Notes: generated by a model from the letters alone, not told the origin. Positions 1-8,885 are shown, counted from the first letter of the stretch. The stretch is DNA of 41,089 nt from Acidobacteriota bacterium (GCA_022340585.1 JAJDNS010000068.1:1-41089), one strand, 5' to 3'. Program-made: numbers and translations.

Positions 1-1541
1 CCGTCGAAGGTCACCAGGGCCCCCCGCACGTCGAACCGGCGGGTGAGCCCCGCGGTCACCAGGGAACCGGGGTTCTCCGGCCCGCCCGGGGACAGCGCGG
101 CCTCGAAGCTCTGCTTCCAGACCACCAGGCACTGATTCCCCACGCCGCAGGAAACCGCCGGCATGAGCTGCGCTCCCACCGGCCTCTCCGGGCTGAAGAA
201 GCCCAGCCGCTCGGGCGAGGCGGGCACCCAGCCCCACTCCCCGTTCTCCACGTTCAGCACGTGACGTCCCGACCAGGTCGCGCCCCCGTCGGTCGAGAGC
301 TTCATCACGACCATCGGCATGGGGTAGCCCGCGGTCCCCGGGGCCCCGGTGCCGAGGTCGGTCCACTCGGTGAAGACGGCGACCAGGAAGCTGCCGTCGG
401 GGGTGTAGTCCGCCGCCGGGAAGGCGAGGGTGCGGAACGCCACCCGGCTCGGGTCGGCGTCGATCGCCTGGGAGTACTGGTCGAAGGGCAGGTAGGGACC
501 GTCGGGATCGCCCGCGAAGAGGTCCACGTTCTTCGTGCCCTTGCGCGTGCTCTTGAACAGCAGGGTGCTGTCCACGAAGGTGCGCCAGAGCACGCCCACC
601 TCCGAGGCGTCGGTGGGATTCACCACGGGGAGGGCGGCCTGCCCGTACTTGGCGTCCTTGTCGATGGAGGCGGACTCCCAGGTCACGCCTCCGTCGACGG
701 ACCGGGCCAGGAAGATGGCGGCACTCCCGGACTTGCCGGTGAAACGCGTGTAGGTGACGTACAGGGTGCCGTTGGGAGCCTGAGCGGCCGCGACCTTGTC
801 GAGGAACTGCCCCTGCTTCAGGTTCTGGCTGAGGTCCACCATGGAGCTGAACTCGTACTCCCAGTCGTGGAGCACGTCGCTGGCGTTGCGGTCGCGATAG
901 CGCGAGAAGAAGACCGCGCTCTGGGTGTGATCTCCGCTGACCTTGTCGCGGGTGAAGCCAATGTAGGCCACGCCGACGCGCCCGTCGTGCATGCTGACGG
1001 CAAACGGGTCGGAGTAGCCCTGGAGGCCGAGCTGCTTCCCGGGATGGGCGAGGCTGGCCGGGGTGTTGTCGTTGGGACCACCGGGCACCATGAACCCCTG
1101 CCAGGTGACTCCGTCGTAGGTCACCCCGCCGCCGATCCCGGCCTCGGCGCTGGCGATGATCTTCTGCACCTCGGGCTCGGGGCCCGGCCGGCCGGTGAGC
1201 CACGCGAAGAACGTCTTGACCCCGTTCCAGGCCGAGGCCACCAGGGTGGTCTTCCCGGAGGGGACCAGCGAGTCGTCCCAGTTGAAGGTCGCCCGGTAGT
1301 CGTTGCAGAAGACCATCATGTGGTCCGGGTTGATGCTCGAGATCCCGATGGAGGCCTCGTTGCAGCGCTGCCCGAGAAGGTTGCCCCTGAGGTAGTCGTC
1401 CGCGGCCGGGGGATCGCTGCTCTGGTAGATCGGGATGATGTTGGCGTTGTCACCGACGTTGGCGGGCAGGGGCGACTGGGCGCCCACGGCCCCGGGAGCC
1501 GCCAGCACGAGGATCACGGCCATTCGAGTCGAGAGGTTCAT
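1..1541 (-). CDS. Exported sialidase-like (BNR/Asp-box) beta-propeller protein, 3' end outside window
   Basis: The frame stays open from the start codon to position 1, so the C-terminus lies beyond the left edge and about 513 codons are visible. The N-terminus is a Sec signal peptide (MNLSTRMAVILVLAAPGAVGAQ). Two Asp-box motifs of the form S-x-D-G-G-x-T-W are readable, SVDGGVTW near 675-700 and STDGGATW near 275-300, which mark blades of a sialidase/photosynthesis-stability-factor type propeller. I chose the ATG at 1541 because GGAG lies 7 bases upstream; an in-frame ATG at 1553 is possible. The text between boxes resembles the many exported Acidobacteria proteins of this fold whose substrate is unknown. 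Catalytic sialidase residues (FRIP Arg, Tyr/Glu pair) were not recognised, so enzyme activity should not be assumed. It is transcribed divergently from the SGNH esterase gene. Confidence 0.7.
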   Translation of the reverse strand, partial: MNLSTRMAVILVLAAPGAVGAQSPLPANVGDNANIIPIYQSSDPPAADDYLRGNLLGQRCNEASIGISSINPDHMMVFCNDYRATFNWDDSLVPSGKTTLVASAWNGVKTFFAWLTGRPGPEPEVQKIIASAEAGIGGGVTYDGVTWQGFMVPGGPNDNTPASLAHPGKQLGLQGYSDPFAVSMHDGRVGVAYIGFTRDKVSGDHTQSAVFFSRYRDRNASDVLHDWEYEFSSMVDLSQNLKQGQFLDKVAAAQAPNGTLYVTYTRFTGKSGSAAIFLARSVDGGVTWESASIDKDAKYGQAALPVVNPTDASEVGVLWRTFVDSTLLFKSTRKGTKNVDLFAGDPDGPYLPFDQYSQAIDADPSRVAFRTLAFPAADYTPDGSFLVAVFTEWTDLGTGAPGTAGYPMPMVVMKLSTDGGATWSGRHVLNVENGEWGWVPASPERLGFFSPERPVGAQLMPAVSCGVGNQCLVVWKQSFEAALSPGGPENPGSLVTAGLTRRFDVRGALVTFD

Positions 1542-1855
1542 CTGGTTCTCCATGGGCGCCTCGCGCCCGCAACAAGCCCACACGCCACCCCGGAAAGACG
1601 CGTCGTTCGCGTCCCCTACTCCAAGGCCCGTCAACGACCTGCATTGATCGGATGAGGGTTCGAGTGTAGTCCCCTGGGCTGAACGGCGCAAGTCGTTTGT
1701 ACTATACGACGTAGACCGTCTGCACTACGGATTCCGCATCCAAAGTACTCATCTCGAACAATGTCATCTGGCCGGCGGATGCCCTGCTGGGGCGTTGACA
1801 GCATCCGTGCCATGCGGAAAGCTACGCTGCCGCAGTGGCAAGGGAGGGAAGCCCC
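1542..1855. other. Divergent intergenic region between the sialidase-like and SGNH genes
   Basis: About 300 bases without a gene. The part from 1680 to 1770 is clearly more AT-rich than its surroundings and contains ACTATACGAC and similar -10-like strings on both strands, so the divergent promoters probably lie here. A perfect -35 hexamer TTGACA sits at 1795-1800, but no good -10 follows at 16-18 bases. No RNA gene was recognised. Confidence 0.4.
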
Positions 1856-3148
1856 ATGACACGACACTCCAGCCTGGCGGCCCTGGTGGCCGCCGCGCTC
1901 ACCCTCGGGGCGGCGTTCGGCTCGAGTCTCACGGAAGCCGAGGCCGTCGACGCCCCGGCTCCGTTCGCTCTGCGCGACGGGGACCGGATCGTCTTCTACG
2001 GCGACAGCATCACCGAGGAGGGCGGCTACGGTCGGCTCGTGGAGGCCTACGTGGCGAGCCGCTTTCCGGCCTGGGACGTGCGCTTCTACAACTCCGGCGT
2101 CGGCGGCGACCGGGTCTCGGGCGGGTGGGCCGGCGCCATCGACGAGCGCCTGGAGAGGGACGTCATCGCGCTGCGGCCCAGCGTGGTCACCGTGATGCTC
2201 GGCATGAACGACGGAGGGTACAAGCCGTACGACGCGGCCACGTTCGCGGCGTATGCGGCCGGCTATCGGACGATCGTCGCGAAGCTGAGGGAGGCGCTTC
2301 CCGACGCCCGGCTCACCCTCATCCAGCCCTCGCCCTTCGACGACGTGGCCCGGCCCGCCCAGTTTCCCGCGGGCTACGACGACGTGCTCCGGCGCTACGG
2401 GTGCTACGTCGCGGCGCTCGCGAAGCGCGAGGGAGCCCGGGTCGTGGACTTCCGCACGCCGGTGAATGCCGGCCTCGCCGCCGTCCAGGCCACCCACCCC
2501 GAGCTCGCCCGCCAGATTCTCCCCGACCGCGTCCACCCCTCGGACGCCGGCCACCTCGTCATGGGCGCCGCGCTGCTGCGGGCCTGGAACGCCCCGGCCG
2601 TCGTCACCCGGGTCGAGGTCGAGGCCACCGAGCCCCGTGTGGTCGCCACCGAGAGGACCACGGTGAGTGATCTCGAGGCCACGGACCGCGGCCTGAGCTG
2701 GACCCAGCTCGACGAGGCGCTCCCCCTTCCCCTCCTGTTCGAAGGGGCGACGGTCGAGCTCGCCGAGGCCGCCGGGGCCGGGCTCGAGGCCCTGGACCAG
2801 CAGCCGCTGGTGGTCACGGGCCTGCCCGCGGGACGCTTCGACGTCATGATCGACGACCAGGTGGTCGGCACCTTCTCCGAGTCCGCGCTCTCCGCCGGGG
2901 TCAACCTCGCCACCCTGGCGACCCCGATGAGGCGGCAGGCGTTTTCGATCCGGTGGGCCGCGGAGGGCCGCGACGAGCTGCGGCGCGTGCTCCGACAGAT
3001 GGTGGCCAGCGGGCCCGAGGCCGAGCGGTGGGAGTCTGTCGCCGCCGATCTCGAGGCCTTCGACGAGGCCGCCCAGGCCACGCGACGCGAGGGATCACAG
3101 CCCGTCCCGCGTCGGTATCGCCTCGTCCCACGTCAAGACATCCAATGA
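1856..3148 (+). CDS. Exported SGNH/GDSL-family hydrolase (esterase)
   Basis: This 430-residue protein carries a signal peptide (first ~30 residues) followed by an SGNH hydrolase domain. Block I is GDSITEEGG with nucleophile S51. The block II glycine lies in GVGGDR, block III is GMNDGG with N118, and block V is DRVHPSDAGH with D224 and H227, so all four SGNH residues are present. From about residue 255 to the end is a second, beta-rich region ending in a helical segment, as in larger exported SGNH esterases that remove acyl groups from polysaccharides. The substrate cannot be read from the sequence. I preferred ATG 1856 over an in-frame GTG at 1835 because AGGGAGGG lies at 1841-1848, and this start gives a clean signal peptide. 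It probably acts in the periplasm or outside the cell. Confidence 0.85.
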   Translation: MTRHSSLAALVAAALTLGAAFGSSLTEAEAVDAPAPFALRDGDRIVFYGDSITEEGGYGRLVEAYVASRFPAWDVRFYNSGVGGDRVSGGWAGAIDERLERDVIALRPSVVTVMLGMNDGGYKPYDAATFAAYAAGYRTIVAKLREALPDARLTLIQPSPFDDVARPAQFPAGYDDVLRRYGCYVAALAKREGARVVDFRTPVNAGLAAVQATHPELARQILPDRVHPSDAGHLVMGAALLRAWNAPAVVTRVEVEATEPRVVATERTTVSDLEATDRGLSWTQLDEALPLPLLFEGATVELAEAAGAGLEALDQQPLVVTGLPAGRFDVMIDDQVVGTFSESALSAGVNLATLATPMRRQAFSIRWAAEGRDELRRVLRQMVASGPEAERWESVAADLEAFDEAAQATRREGSQPVPRRYRLVPRQDIQ

Positions 3149-3300
3149 TCATACTCTATAGGAACGGATAGCAAGTCGCTCGATCATGATCATTTCGAGG
3201 CTATCTCTGAGCGAATAGGGTCCTTTCGACCACTGGCAATGTCCTTGCATTGACCGCTCCCGATGTCCGGTCGCCCGCCGGCCGGCACGGGGAGGACGCC

Positions 3301-3540
3301 ATGAATGACGTCGAAGACGGTCCGGCGCCGCCGAGCTTCGAGGCCGAGTACGCGCTCGAGTCACCCCTCAAGTGCCCGCACTGCCAGGAGACGATCAAGA
3401 CCCTGCAGGCGCTGCGCCTGGCCCGAACCCGGGTCAACTTCATCTCGCTCCTGCCCCGGCGTGGCTACGTCGTCGTCTGCCCGGCGTGCCACAGCATCCT
3501 GTCCGCCGAGCTCGGGGGCGTGCTGACTCGGGCGGTCTGA
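3301..3540 (+). CDS. Small zinc-ribbon protein
   Basis: This is a 79-residue protein with two CxxC knuckles, CPHC at 25-28 and CPAC at 60-63, separated by 31 residues. That spacing fits one zinc ribbon. The segment between them is basic and hydrophobic (LARTRVNFISLLPRRGY). No membrane segment or signal peptide is seen, so it is probably cytoplasmic. The start was placed at ATG 3301 because GGGGAGGA precedes it by a few bases; an upstream in-frame TTG at 3250 is less likely. The gene stands alone between the SGNH esterase and the end of the convergent glycosyltransferase pair. Function is unknown. It could be a nucleic-acid or protein-binding adaptor, but nothing in the context decides this. 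Confidence 0.65.
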   Translation: MNDVEDGPAPPSFEAEYALESPLKCPHCQETIKTLQALRLARTRVNFISLLPRRGYVVVCPACHSILSAELGGVLTRAV

Positions 3541-3594
3541 GGCCTCAGCGAACGAGATAGAGCACGAGGAGCTGCGCCGAGAGCACGTCCTCCC

Positions 3595-4905
3595 CTACCC
3601 GATTCGCGCGGGCGGGTTTCCCGCGGACTCGGGCGCCCCTCGACGAAGGTGCGTGAGGAGGAGCACGGCGGCACACGGCAGGTACTCGAGGGCGCGCACG
3701 CCCCACCCCACGCTCCATCGGTCGCCCGACTGGTCCTCCGGATAGGCCAGGTAGGACAGGCTCACCGTCCCCGTGAACAGGAGCGCGGCCGGCTGGTCGC
3801 GCACGACCAGCAGGGGAAGGAACCACAGGGCGTACCAGGGCAGCACGTTGGGGCTCAGGACCAGCGACGCCGCCACCAACGCCATTGCCGCGGTGGTCGT
3901 GTCCGCGCGGCGCCAGGCAAGGACGAGGGCGAGGACGAGGGTGAGCACGGTCCCCGCCCGCACCGCCGCCTCGTGGCTCCCGAGGAGCGCGGCCAGGGGA
4001 GCGAAGAGGGTCTCGTTGAAGCGCCAGTAGCGGGCGAATCGTGACAGGCTGTGGAAGAGCGTCCGGCCGGCGTCGAGGTAGGGCCAGACACACACCGCGA
4101 TCACACTCAGCGCGGCGAGCACGTGCCACGGGCGGTAGCGGCGCGCCCACGCCACCGCCACGACGCCGGGCAGGATCTTGGCCATGGACCCGGCGCCCAC
4201 GGCCAGCGCCGAGAGCAGGGGACGGTCCAGCTCGAGAGCGAGGAGGCCGGCCACCAGCCACATCACCGCGAACGCGTCGTTGTGACCGGCCCCGGCGACC
4301 TCCACGAGGGCGAGCGGGCTCCAGGCCATGATCAGCAGGCGCTCGGCGGGCCGGTGGCGACGACGGAGCACCCAGGCCAGGAGTCCCAGGGTCGCGATCT
4401 CGCACAGGACGAGAAAGACCTTCATGGCGGTGACCGAGTCGTGGACGGAGGTCACTCCCCACGCCGCGAGCTGGAACAGTGGCGGGTAGATCGCGGGCAT
4501 GTGGCGGTGGTTCATGCCGTCCCAGACCTCGTCGCGCAGGGGGGCCCAGCGCTCCATCGTGGGCCGGTCCGACCACTTGAAGGGGTTGCCGCCGTGCTGC
4601 TGGATCCGCCCCTCCCAGACGTAGCGGTTGATGTCGTCGTTGAAGGGCGGCGCGACGACGAGGGCCGCCCGCCAGACGAGGGCGACACCGAGGGCCAACA
4701 GGAGACCCCGGCGGGAGAGGCCCCGGGAGGCGACGAGGGCGACCAGGTAGGCGACGAAGGCAGCGCCGTACAAGGCGAGATGGGCGCCGACCCGAAACGG
4801 CGGGGCAGCGCCGGTCGCCCAGTTGGCCACGCAGAGGCTGAGAACCACCCCACAGAGGGCGAGGACGCCTCCCCGGACCACCCGTGGCGGCGTGGCCAGC
4901 GTCAC
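3595..4905 (-). CDS. Polytopic GT-C fold glycosyltransferase (GT87/mannosyltransferase-like)
   Basis: This 436-residue integral membrane protein has roughly ten hydrophobic segments. The first periplasmic loop contains NDDINRYVWEGR (D90, D91), the acidic pair typical of GT-C enzymes that use polyprenyl-phosphate sugars. The following GGNPFKW and MPAIYPPLFQ motifs are also usual in the GT87/mannosyltransferase group. I set the start at GTG 4905 because it overlaps the TGA stop of the upstream GT2 gene in GTGA, giving translational coupling; the longer open frame upstream is only antisense noise. The pairing suggests that the GT2 partner charges a polyprenyl phosphate and this enzyme transfers the sugar across the membrane onto an acceptor. 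That is inference from the family; donor and acceptor are unknown. Confidence 0.8.
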   Translation of the reverse strand: MTLATPPRVVRGGVLALCGVVLSLCVANWATGAAPPFRVGAHLALYGAAFVAYLVALVASRGLSRRGLLLALGVALVWRAALVVAPPFNDDINRYVWEGRIQQHGGNPFKWSDRPTMERWAPLRDEVWDGMNHRHMPAIYPPLFQLAAWGVTSVHDSVTAMKVFLVLCEIATLGLLAWVLRRRHRPAERLLIMAWSPLALVEVAGAGHNDAFAVMWLVAGLLALELDRPLLSALAVGAGSMAKILPGVVAVAWARRYRPWHVLAALSVIAVCVWPYLDAGRTLFHSLSRFARYWRFNETLFAPLAALLGSHEAAVRAGTVLTLVLALVLAWRRADTTTAAMALVAASLVLSPNVLPWYALWFLPLLVVRDQPAALLFTGTVSLSYLAYPEDQSGDRWSVGWGVRALEYLPCAAVLLLTHLRRGAPESAGNPPARIG

Positions 4906-5618
4906 CGCGAGGTCCGGGGAGTGAGCGCGTATCGAAGTATGAGGGCCAGGATCTTGGCCCCGGCCTTCACCGTCCCCGAGACGGTGCCGCTCACCTTGCT
5001 CCGGCCGATGCGCGGCCGGTAGTCCACGGGGACCTCGACGACGCGCAGTCCCGCCCGGGCCGCCTTGATCTGCATCTCGACCGTCCACCCGTAGTCGGGG
5101 TCGCGCATCCCGAGCCCGCGCAGCGCCTCGGCGGTGATCGCCCGGAAGGGGCCGAGGTCGGTGGCCCGCGAGCCGGCGGTCACGTTCATGAACGCCACGC
5201 AGGCCCTGGTGCCGAGCACGGCGTGCCCGGGGTGGGCACCGGCCTCGCGCCGGCCGAGGTTGCGCGAGCCGACCACCATGTCCGCCCGCCCTTCGAGGAT
5301 CGGGGCCACCACGTCCGCGAGCTGGGCCGGGTAGTCGCTGCGGTCGCCGTCGAGGAAGACGAGGATGTCGGGACGGTCGGCAGCGGCGATGCCGGCGAGA
5401 CAGGCCCGACCGTAGCCCCGGCGGGGCTCGCTCACCACCCGGGCCCCGGCGGCCTGCGCCACCTCGGCAGTGCGGTCACGCGAGCCGTTGTCGACCACGA
5501 TGACCTCGTGCACGACCGTCGGGATCTCCGCGATCACCAGCCCGATCGCCTCCTCCTCGTCGACGGCAGGGATGATCACGCTGATGCGTGCGGTCTTCGG
5601 AGGAGCCGACCCGGGCAT
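4902..5618 (-). CDS. GT2 family glycosyltransferase (dolichyl-phosphate mannose synthase-like)
   Basis: This 238-residue GT-A enzyme has no membrane anchor. It starts with the family's ISVIIPAVDEEE strand, then VVDNGSRDRT for nucleotide binding, and FLDGDRSD (D90-G-D92), the metal-binding DxD-type motif. Downstream are DLGPFRAI and YGWTVEMQIKA, both typical of the DPM1/DPG synthase-like subgroup that loads a sugar onto a polyprenyl phosphate. The start is ambiguous. ATG 5618 gives the usual N-terminus for the family but has no strong ribosome binding site, while an upstream ATG at 5690 would overlap the divergent porin gene. It is the first gene of a two-gene unit with the GT-C protein, sharing GTGA. 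Confidence 0.8.
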   Translation of the reverse strand: MPGSAPPKTARISVIIPAVDEEEAIGLVIAEIPTVVHEVIVVDNGSRDRTAEVAQAAGARVVSEPRRGYGRACLAGIAAADRPDILVFLDGDRSDYPAQLADVVAPILEGRADMVVGSRNLGRREAGAHPGHAVLGTRACVAFMNVTAGSRATDLGPFRAITAEALRGLGMRDPDYGWTVEMQIKAARAGLRVVEVPVDYRPRIGRSKVSGTVSGTVKAGAKILALILRYALTPRTSR

Positions 5619-5645
5619 GGAGAAGGCCAGTTTACTCCGGTGACG

Positions 5646-5651
5646 TAGAAT
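5646..5651 (+). promoter_or_regulatory. Candidate -10 element for the outer-membrane protein gene
   Basis: TAGAAT followed by C lies 37 bases before the start codon. The same TAnAATC pattern recurs ahead of other plus-strand genes at 14408, 19896 and 31301. No convincing -35 hexamer was found. Confidence 0.3.
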
Positions 5652-5688
5652 CGACCCACGCACCGAGTCGGAAAGGAGACCCCCAGGC

Positions 5689-6786
5689 ATGAACCGTGTG
5701 CTCCCTCTCGCCGCATTGATCGTCGCCGTCGCTCACCCGTTGGAAGCCCAGGGCTATGGGCAGCAGAAGAAGTCCTTCCGCTTCACCGGCGACAGCGTGA
5801 TGCGCTACGAGTGGACCCGAGAGATCCCCACCCTCGACGGGAAGGTGAACGAGGACCGCTACTTCGTCCAGGCACGGCCACGGGTCGAGCTGGACCTCGG
5901 CCCGGTCGAGCTCGGGGTGGGGGGGCAGTTCAACTACAGCCAGGACGACAACACCCTGCGGCCCGGTGGCGATCCCCGGCTCATCATCCGCGACAACTTC
6001 TACTCCCGGAAGGCGCTCTTCGATCTCTACTACGGGAAGGTCAAGGCGGGCCCGGTGGAGGCGGTGGGCGGACGCTTTCTGATGCCCCTTCCCGTCACCG
6101 AGATGATCTGGGACCGGGACCTCCGGCCGTTCGGCGGCGGGGGCGCCGTCGTCTTCGAGCAGGCCGGCTCGCTGACTCGCTTCGCGGTCCGGGGGATCTA
6201 CGCCACGAAGAGCCACTGGTTCGAGGACGAGTCCGTCATGTTCGGAGGCTCCGCGGAGCTGGCGCTCCAGACCGGCGACCAGAGCCAGCTCACGCTCGGC
6301 GGCGCCTACCTCGACTTCAGGGACCTGGAGACGATCGACCCGCGGATCCGCCGGCAGAACACGCGGACCCTGGACGGGCTCTACCTCTACGACTACCGCA
6401 TCGTCGACGTCCAGGGCCGGCTGGTCTCCGCCGGCCAGGTGCCCTTCGCCCTGGTCGTGGACTACTGCTGGAACACCGCCCTGAGCGAGGGCAACACGGG
6501 TCTGTGGGCGACCCTCGCCATGGGACAGCTCGCGAGCTCGCGGGCCCGCCTCGACTACACGTACGCCAAGATCGACCGCGACGCCACCGTGGCCGCCTTC
6601 AACGCCGACGACTTCTACTGGGGAACCGGGTACGAGGCCCACCGCGTCGACCTCGGCGGCGCCACCAGCAGGAAGAGCAGCGTGCACGCCATCGCCAGCT
6701 GGCAGCGCTTCAAGGACAGCCTGATCCCGGAGGAGCGCGAGGACTGGGTGCAGCGCTACCGCATCGAGTGGCGGTACGAGTACTGA
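5689..6786 (+). CDS. Outer-membrane beta-barrel protein (putative porin)
   Basis: This 365-residue protein has a short signal peptide ending near HPLEAQG. It is followed by alternating-residue beta strands rich in Tyr, Arg and Gly, with turns such as GPVELGVGGQFNYSQDDN. The C-terminus is RIEWRYEY, ending in an aromatic residue, as expected for a BAM-inserted barrel. The overall look is that of the 'putative porin' families of Acidobacteria and Bacteroidetes with about 14-16 strands. Substrate is unknown. AAAGGAG lies at 5672-5678, about 10 bases before the ATG. It is divergent from the GT2/GT-C pair and followed immediately by a strong hairpin, so it is probably a single-gene transcript. Confidence 0.75.
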   Translation: MNRVLPLAALIVAVAHPLEAQGYGQQKKSFRFTGDSVMRYEWTREIPTLDGKVNEDRYFVQARPRVELDLGPVELGVGGQFNYSQDDNTLRPGGDPRLIIRDNFYSRKALFDLYYGKVKAGPVEAVGGRFLMPLPVTEMIWDRDLRPFGGGGAVVFEQAGSLTRFAVRGIYATKSHWFEDESVMFGGSAELALQTGDQSQLTLGGAYLDFRDLETIDPRIRRQNTRTLDGLYLYDYRIVDVQGRLVSAGQVPFALVVDYCWNTALSEGNTGLWATLAMGQLASSRARLDYTYAKIDRDATVAAFNADDFYWGTGYEAHRVDLGGATSRKSSVHAIASWQRFKDSLIPEEREDWVQRYRIEWRYEY

Positions 6787-6791
6787 CTTTC

Positions 6792-6827
6792 ATTCCGCGC
6801 CCGCGCTTTGGACGTCGGGCGCGGAAT
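6792..6827 (+). terminator. Perfect 12-bp inverted repeat after the porin gene
   Basis: ATTCCGCGCCCG (6792-6803) pairs with 6816-6827 without mismatch around a 12-base loop, six bases after the stop codon. There is no T tract, so it may be a non-canonical terminator or an mRNA 3'-end stabiliser. Confidence 0.6.
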
Positions 6828-6839
6828 CCTTCCGTTCGG

Positions 6840-6958
6840 CTCGACGTCGAGAACCCTCATCGAACGCTCGACCGACGGACGTCCTGTCGCGTACCAGTCC
6901 CTTCCTTTCCGTCGAGCCAACCGAGAGCTCCTTCGTCGCACGCTCGACGACGGAGCTC
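6840..6958. repeat. Intergenic palindromes between convergent porin and exporter operon
   Basis: CTCGACGTCGAG at 6840-6851 is a perfect palindrome. A 14-bp inverted repeat with one mismatch joins 6925-6938 to 6945-6958 around a six-base loop and could terminate the minus-strand operon. The string ACGCTCGAC plus GACGGA occurs twice here, near 6865 and 6940. No gene was recognised between 6787 and 7051. Confidence 0.45.
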
Positions 6959-7051
6959 CTCAGGATGACGGCGTGGGGTTGAGGGTCGCCTGGCTAGCAC
7001 GTACCGCTACACCGGAGTCGCGGTGGCGGGCTCCTCGGCTTCCGCGGCGGT

Positions 7052-8047
7052 CTACTCGGGCGTCACTCCCACGGGCCCCTCCTGCTTCTTCGCCTGGAGG
7101 GCGTCGAGCAGCTCGTAGGGAATCCGCGCGCTGACCAGCACCCGGTCCGCCTCGGTGGTGACGTTGAAGGCCGAGGCCAGCTGCTGGAGCTCCGGCTTCT
7201 GCGACGCCTGCAGGGTCATGAGGGCGACGAAGCCCCGGACGACGTCGGCGAGCTTCGTGGCCGCGGTCTCGTCGGCGGCCACCCCGGTCAGCGCCAGGGA
7301 GATCTGGGGATCGAGGTCCCCAGTGAGAGTCAGGCTCTGGAGCGGTGGGAGGTTCATGGCCGCCGACCCGCCCTGGCCCGGGATCGCGCTGGGCAGGGCC
7401 TCCATCGCGGTCCTGTCCCCCACCATCCAGAAGGTGGAGCCCGGCTTCACGCTCTCCACGAGGGCCAGAATCCCGGCGTTCTCGCTGAGAGGCGTGGCCC
7501 CCTGGGCGTGGCTGGCCGCCACCGCCTCCACCCGATCGGTGGGCCCGAACACGAGCATGCTCTCGTTCAGGAGCGCCATGGTCGAGCTCCCGGACGCGTC
7601 GGCATAGCTGAAGAGGGTCACCCCCTCCTGAGTGCGGGGGTTGGCCTTCCCCTCGGTCTGCAGGTTCCCGCCGATCTTGTCGAGGTCGAACCGGCCCAGA
7701 ACGAGGACGAGGGGCCTGGACTTCGGCCCTCCCTCCCGGCTGCCCGCCACCACGATCTGGTCGATGTCGCGGGCGAGGTCCAGCCCGGTCTTCTCCTCGA
7801 GGTCGCGCATCGCCTTGGGGTGCATGCCCTCGCGGTCGGTGTAGCGGGCGAACATGGGGCTCGCGATGAAGCGCTTCACGTTCACGCCCCCCACGAAGCG
7901 GGTCTCGGCGGGAAGCACGAGGCCCTCGCCGGGGAGGGGACCGACGTCGGCACGGGCGGAGTCGAGCCACAGGACGCCGAGACCGGCGATCGTCCCGAGC
8001 GCGACGATGACCACGGAGACGAAGAGGACGAGACGGCTTCGATTCAT
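7052..8047 (-). CDS. Exported or membrane-anchored protein of unknown function
   Basis: This 331-residue protein has one N-terminal hydrophobic segment (about residues 5-30, LVLFVSVVIVALGTIAGLGVLWL). It acts as an uncleaved anchor or a signal sequence; the rest is hydrophilic and presumably periplasmic. The body contains repeated alpha/beta patterns such as ETRFVGGVNVKRFIASPMF and LTLTGDLDPQISLALTG. These recall the large, poorly characterised DUF3352-like group of exported proteins, but I could not confirm membership. It is the last gene of the minus-strand exporter operon, 28 bases after the permease stop, which suggests a role linked to the transport process. No catalytic motif is visible. 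Confidence 0.65.
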   Translation of the reverse strand: MNRSRLVLFVSVVIVALGTIAGLGVLWLDSARADVGPLPGEGLVLPAETRFVGGVNVKRFIASPMFARYTDREGMHPKAMRDLEEKTGLDLARDIDQIVVAGSREGGPKSRPLVLVLGRFDLDKIGGNLQTEGKANPRTQEGVTLFSYADASGSSTMALLNESMLVFGPTDRVEAVAASHAQGATPLSENAGILALVESVKPGSTFWMVGDRTAMEALPSAIPGQGGSAAMNLPPLQSLTLTGDLDPQISLALTGVAADETAATKLADVVRGFVALMTLQASQKPELQQLASAFNVTTEADRVLVSARIPYELLDALQAKKQEGPVGVTPE

Positions 8048-8075
8048 GAAAGGACCTCCGCTTCCAGTCTACCGC

Positions 8076-8885
8076 TCACTGGTCGAGCACGTATTCCTTC
8101 TCGGAGAAGACCCAGGCCGCGGCGGCGAGGAAGACGAGCGTGGACACGACGATGACGGTCAGGCTCTGCCCGGCGGGCAGGACCTGGCCGAAGAGCTCCG
8201 CGATCCCCTCCTGGGCCGGGCGGTGGTGGATCAGCGAGCGCAGCCACGCGGTCAGGGTCAAGCGCGGCAGGTAGCCGGGCAGATTGGCCATGAGCTCCCA
8301 GCCGAAGAGGAAGAGGAGCCCGGGGATGACCGGCCGCCGCAGAAGCACGCCCAGCAGGGTGAACAGCGCCCCGTAGACGAGAAGGGTCAGCGCCACCACC
8401 CCGAGGTCGCGGAACAGGTCCGGGACCGAGGCCCCCACGCCCGACCAGCCCCGCGCGGTCACCAGGATGAAGAAGGTGAGGACCGCCGCGGGCAGGGCGA
8501 TGCCCAGCGATGTCGCGAGATAGGCCGCGAACTTGCCGGCGAGGATCGAGGGGCGGGTCAGGGGTCGGGTCAGGAGATAGGCGAGGGTCTTGCCCTCAAC
8601 CTCGTCCGCGATCAGCGACGTGGCGTGGAACAGCGCCATCAGGGGCAGCACGTTCCGGATCCAGTAGACGGCCACGACGAGGGCGTACAGGTCGATGGGC
8701 GGGATGGCACGGTTGGGGACGTCGGCGGCGAGAAGCACCCGGTACACGATGGCCAGGATCACCGGAAGGCCGACGAGCAGGCCCATGAGGAGGCTGCGGC
8801 GGCTCAGGAGCATGCCCTCCAGCGAGAGGTCGAAGACCGCCCGGGCCCCGGAAGGGAACGGCAGCGGCCGGGTCGTGTCCCTCAT
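8076..8885 (-). CDS. ABC-2 type transporter permease
   Basis: This 269-residue protein has about six membrane segments and the usual ABC-2 permease layout. A cytoplasmic N-terminus is followed by a first helix (SLLMGLLVGLPVILAIVYRVLL) and the conserved coupling region ADEVEGKTLAYLLTRPLTRPSILAGKFAA, a hallmark of this family. ATG 8885 overlaps the stop of the upstream ATPase gene in ATGA, so the two are translationally coupled and form one exporter. The longer upstream open frame is antisense noise. The substrate is not evident. Confidence 0.85.
   Translation of the reverse strand: MRDTTRPLPFPSGARAVFDLSLEGMLLSRRSLLMGLLVGLPVILAIVYRVLLAADVPNRAIPPIDLYALVVAVYWIRNVLPLMALFHATSLIADEVEGKTLAYLLTRPLTRPSILAGKFAAYLATSLGIALPAAVLTFFILVTARGWSGVGASVPDLFRDLGVVALTLLVYGALFTLLGVLLRRPVIPGLLFLFGWELMANLPGYLPRLTLTAWLRSLIHHRPAQEGIAELFGQVLPAGQSLTVIVVSTLVFLAAAAWVFSEKEYVLDQ

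Noticed and set aside
1648..1690. GGTTCGAGT string that looks like a tRNA T-loop
   Set aside because: No matching acceptor, D or anticodon stems around it on either strand.
1795..1828. Perfect TTGACA upstream of the SGNH gene
   Set aside because: No acceptable -10 at 16-18 bases; the nearest candidate, TACGCT, is 22 bases away.
4906..5088. 61-residue N-terminal extension of the GT-C protein
   Set aside because: It lies inside the GT2 gene in another frame and is unlike family members; GTG 4905 overlaps the GT2 stop.
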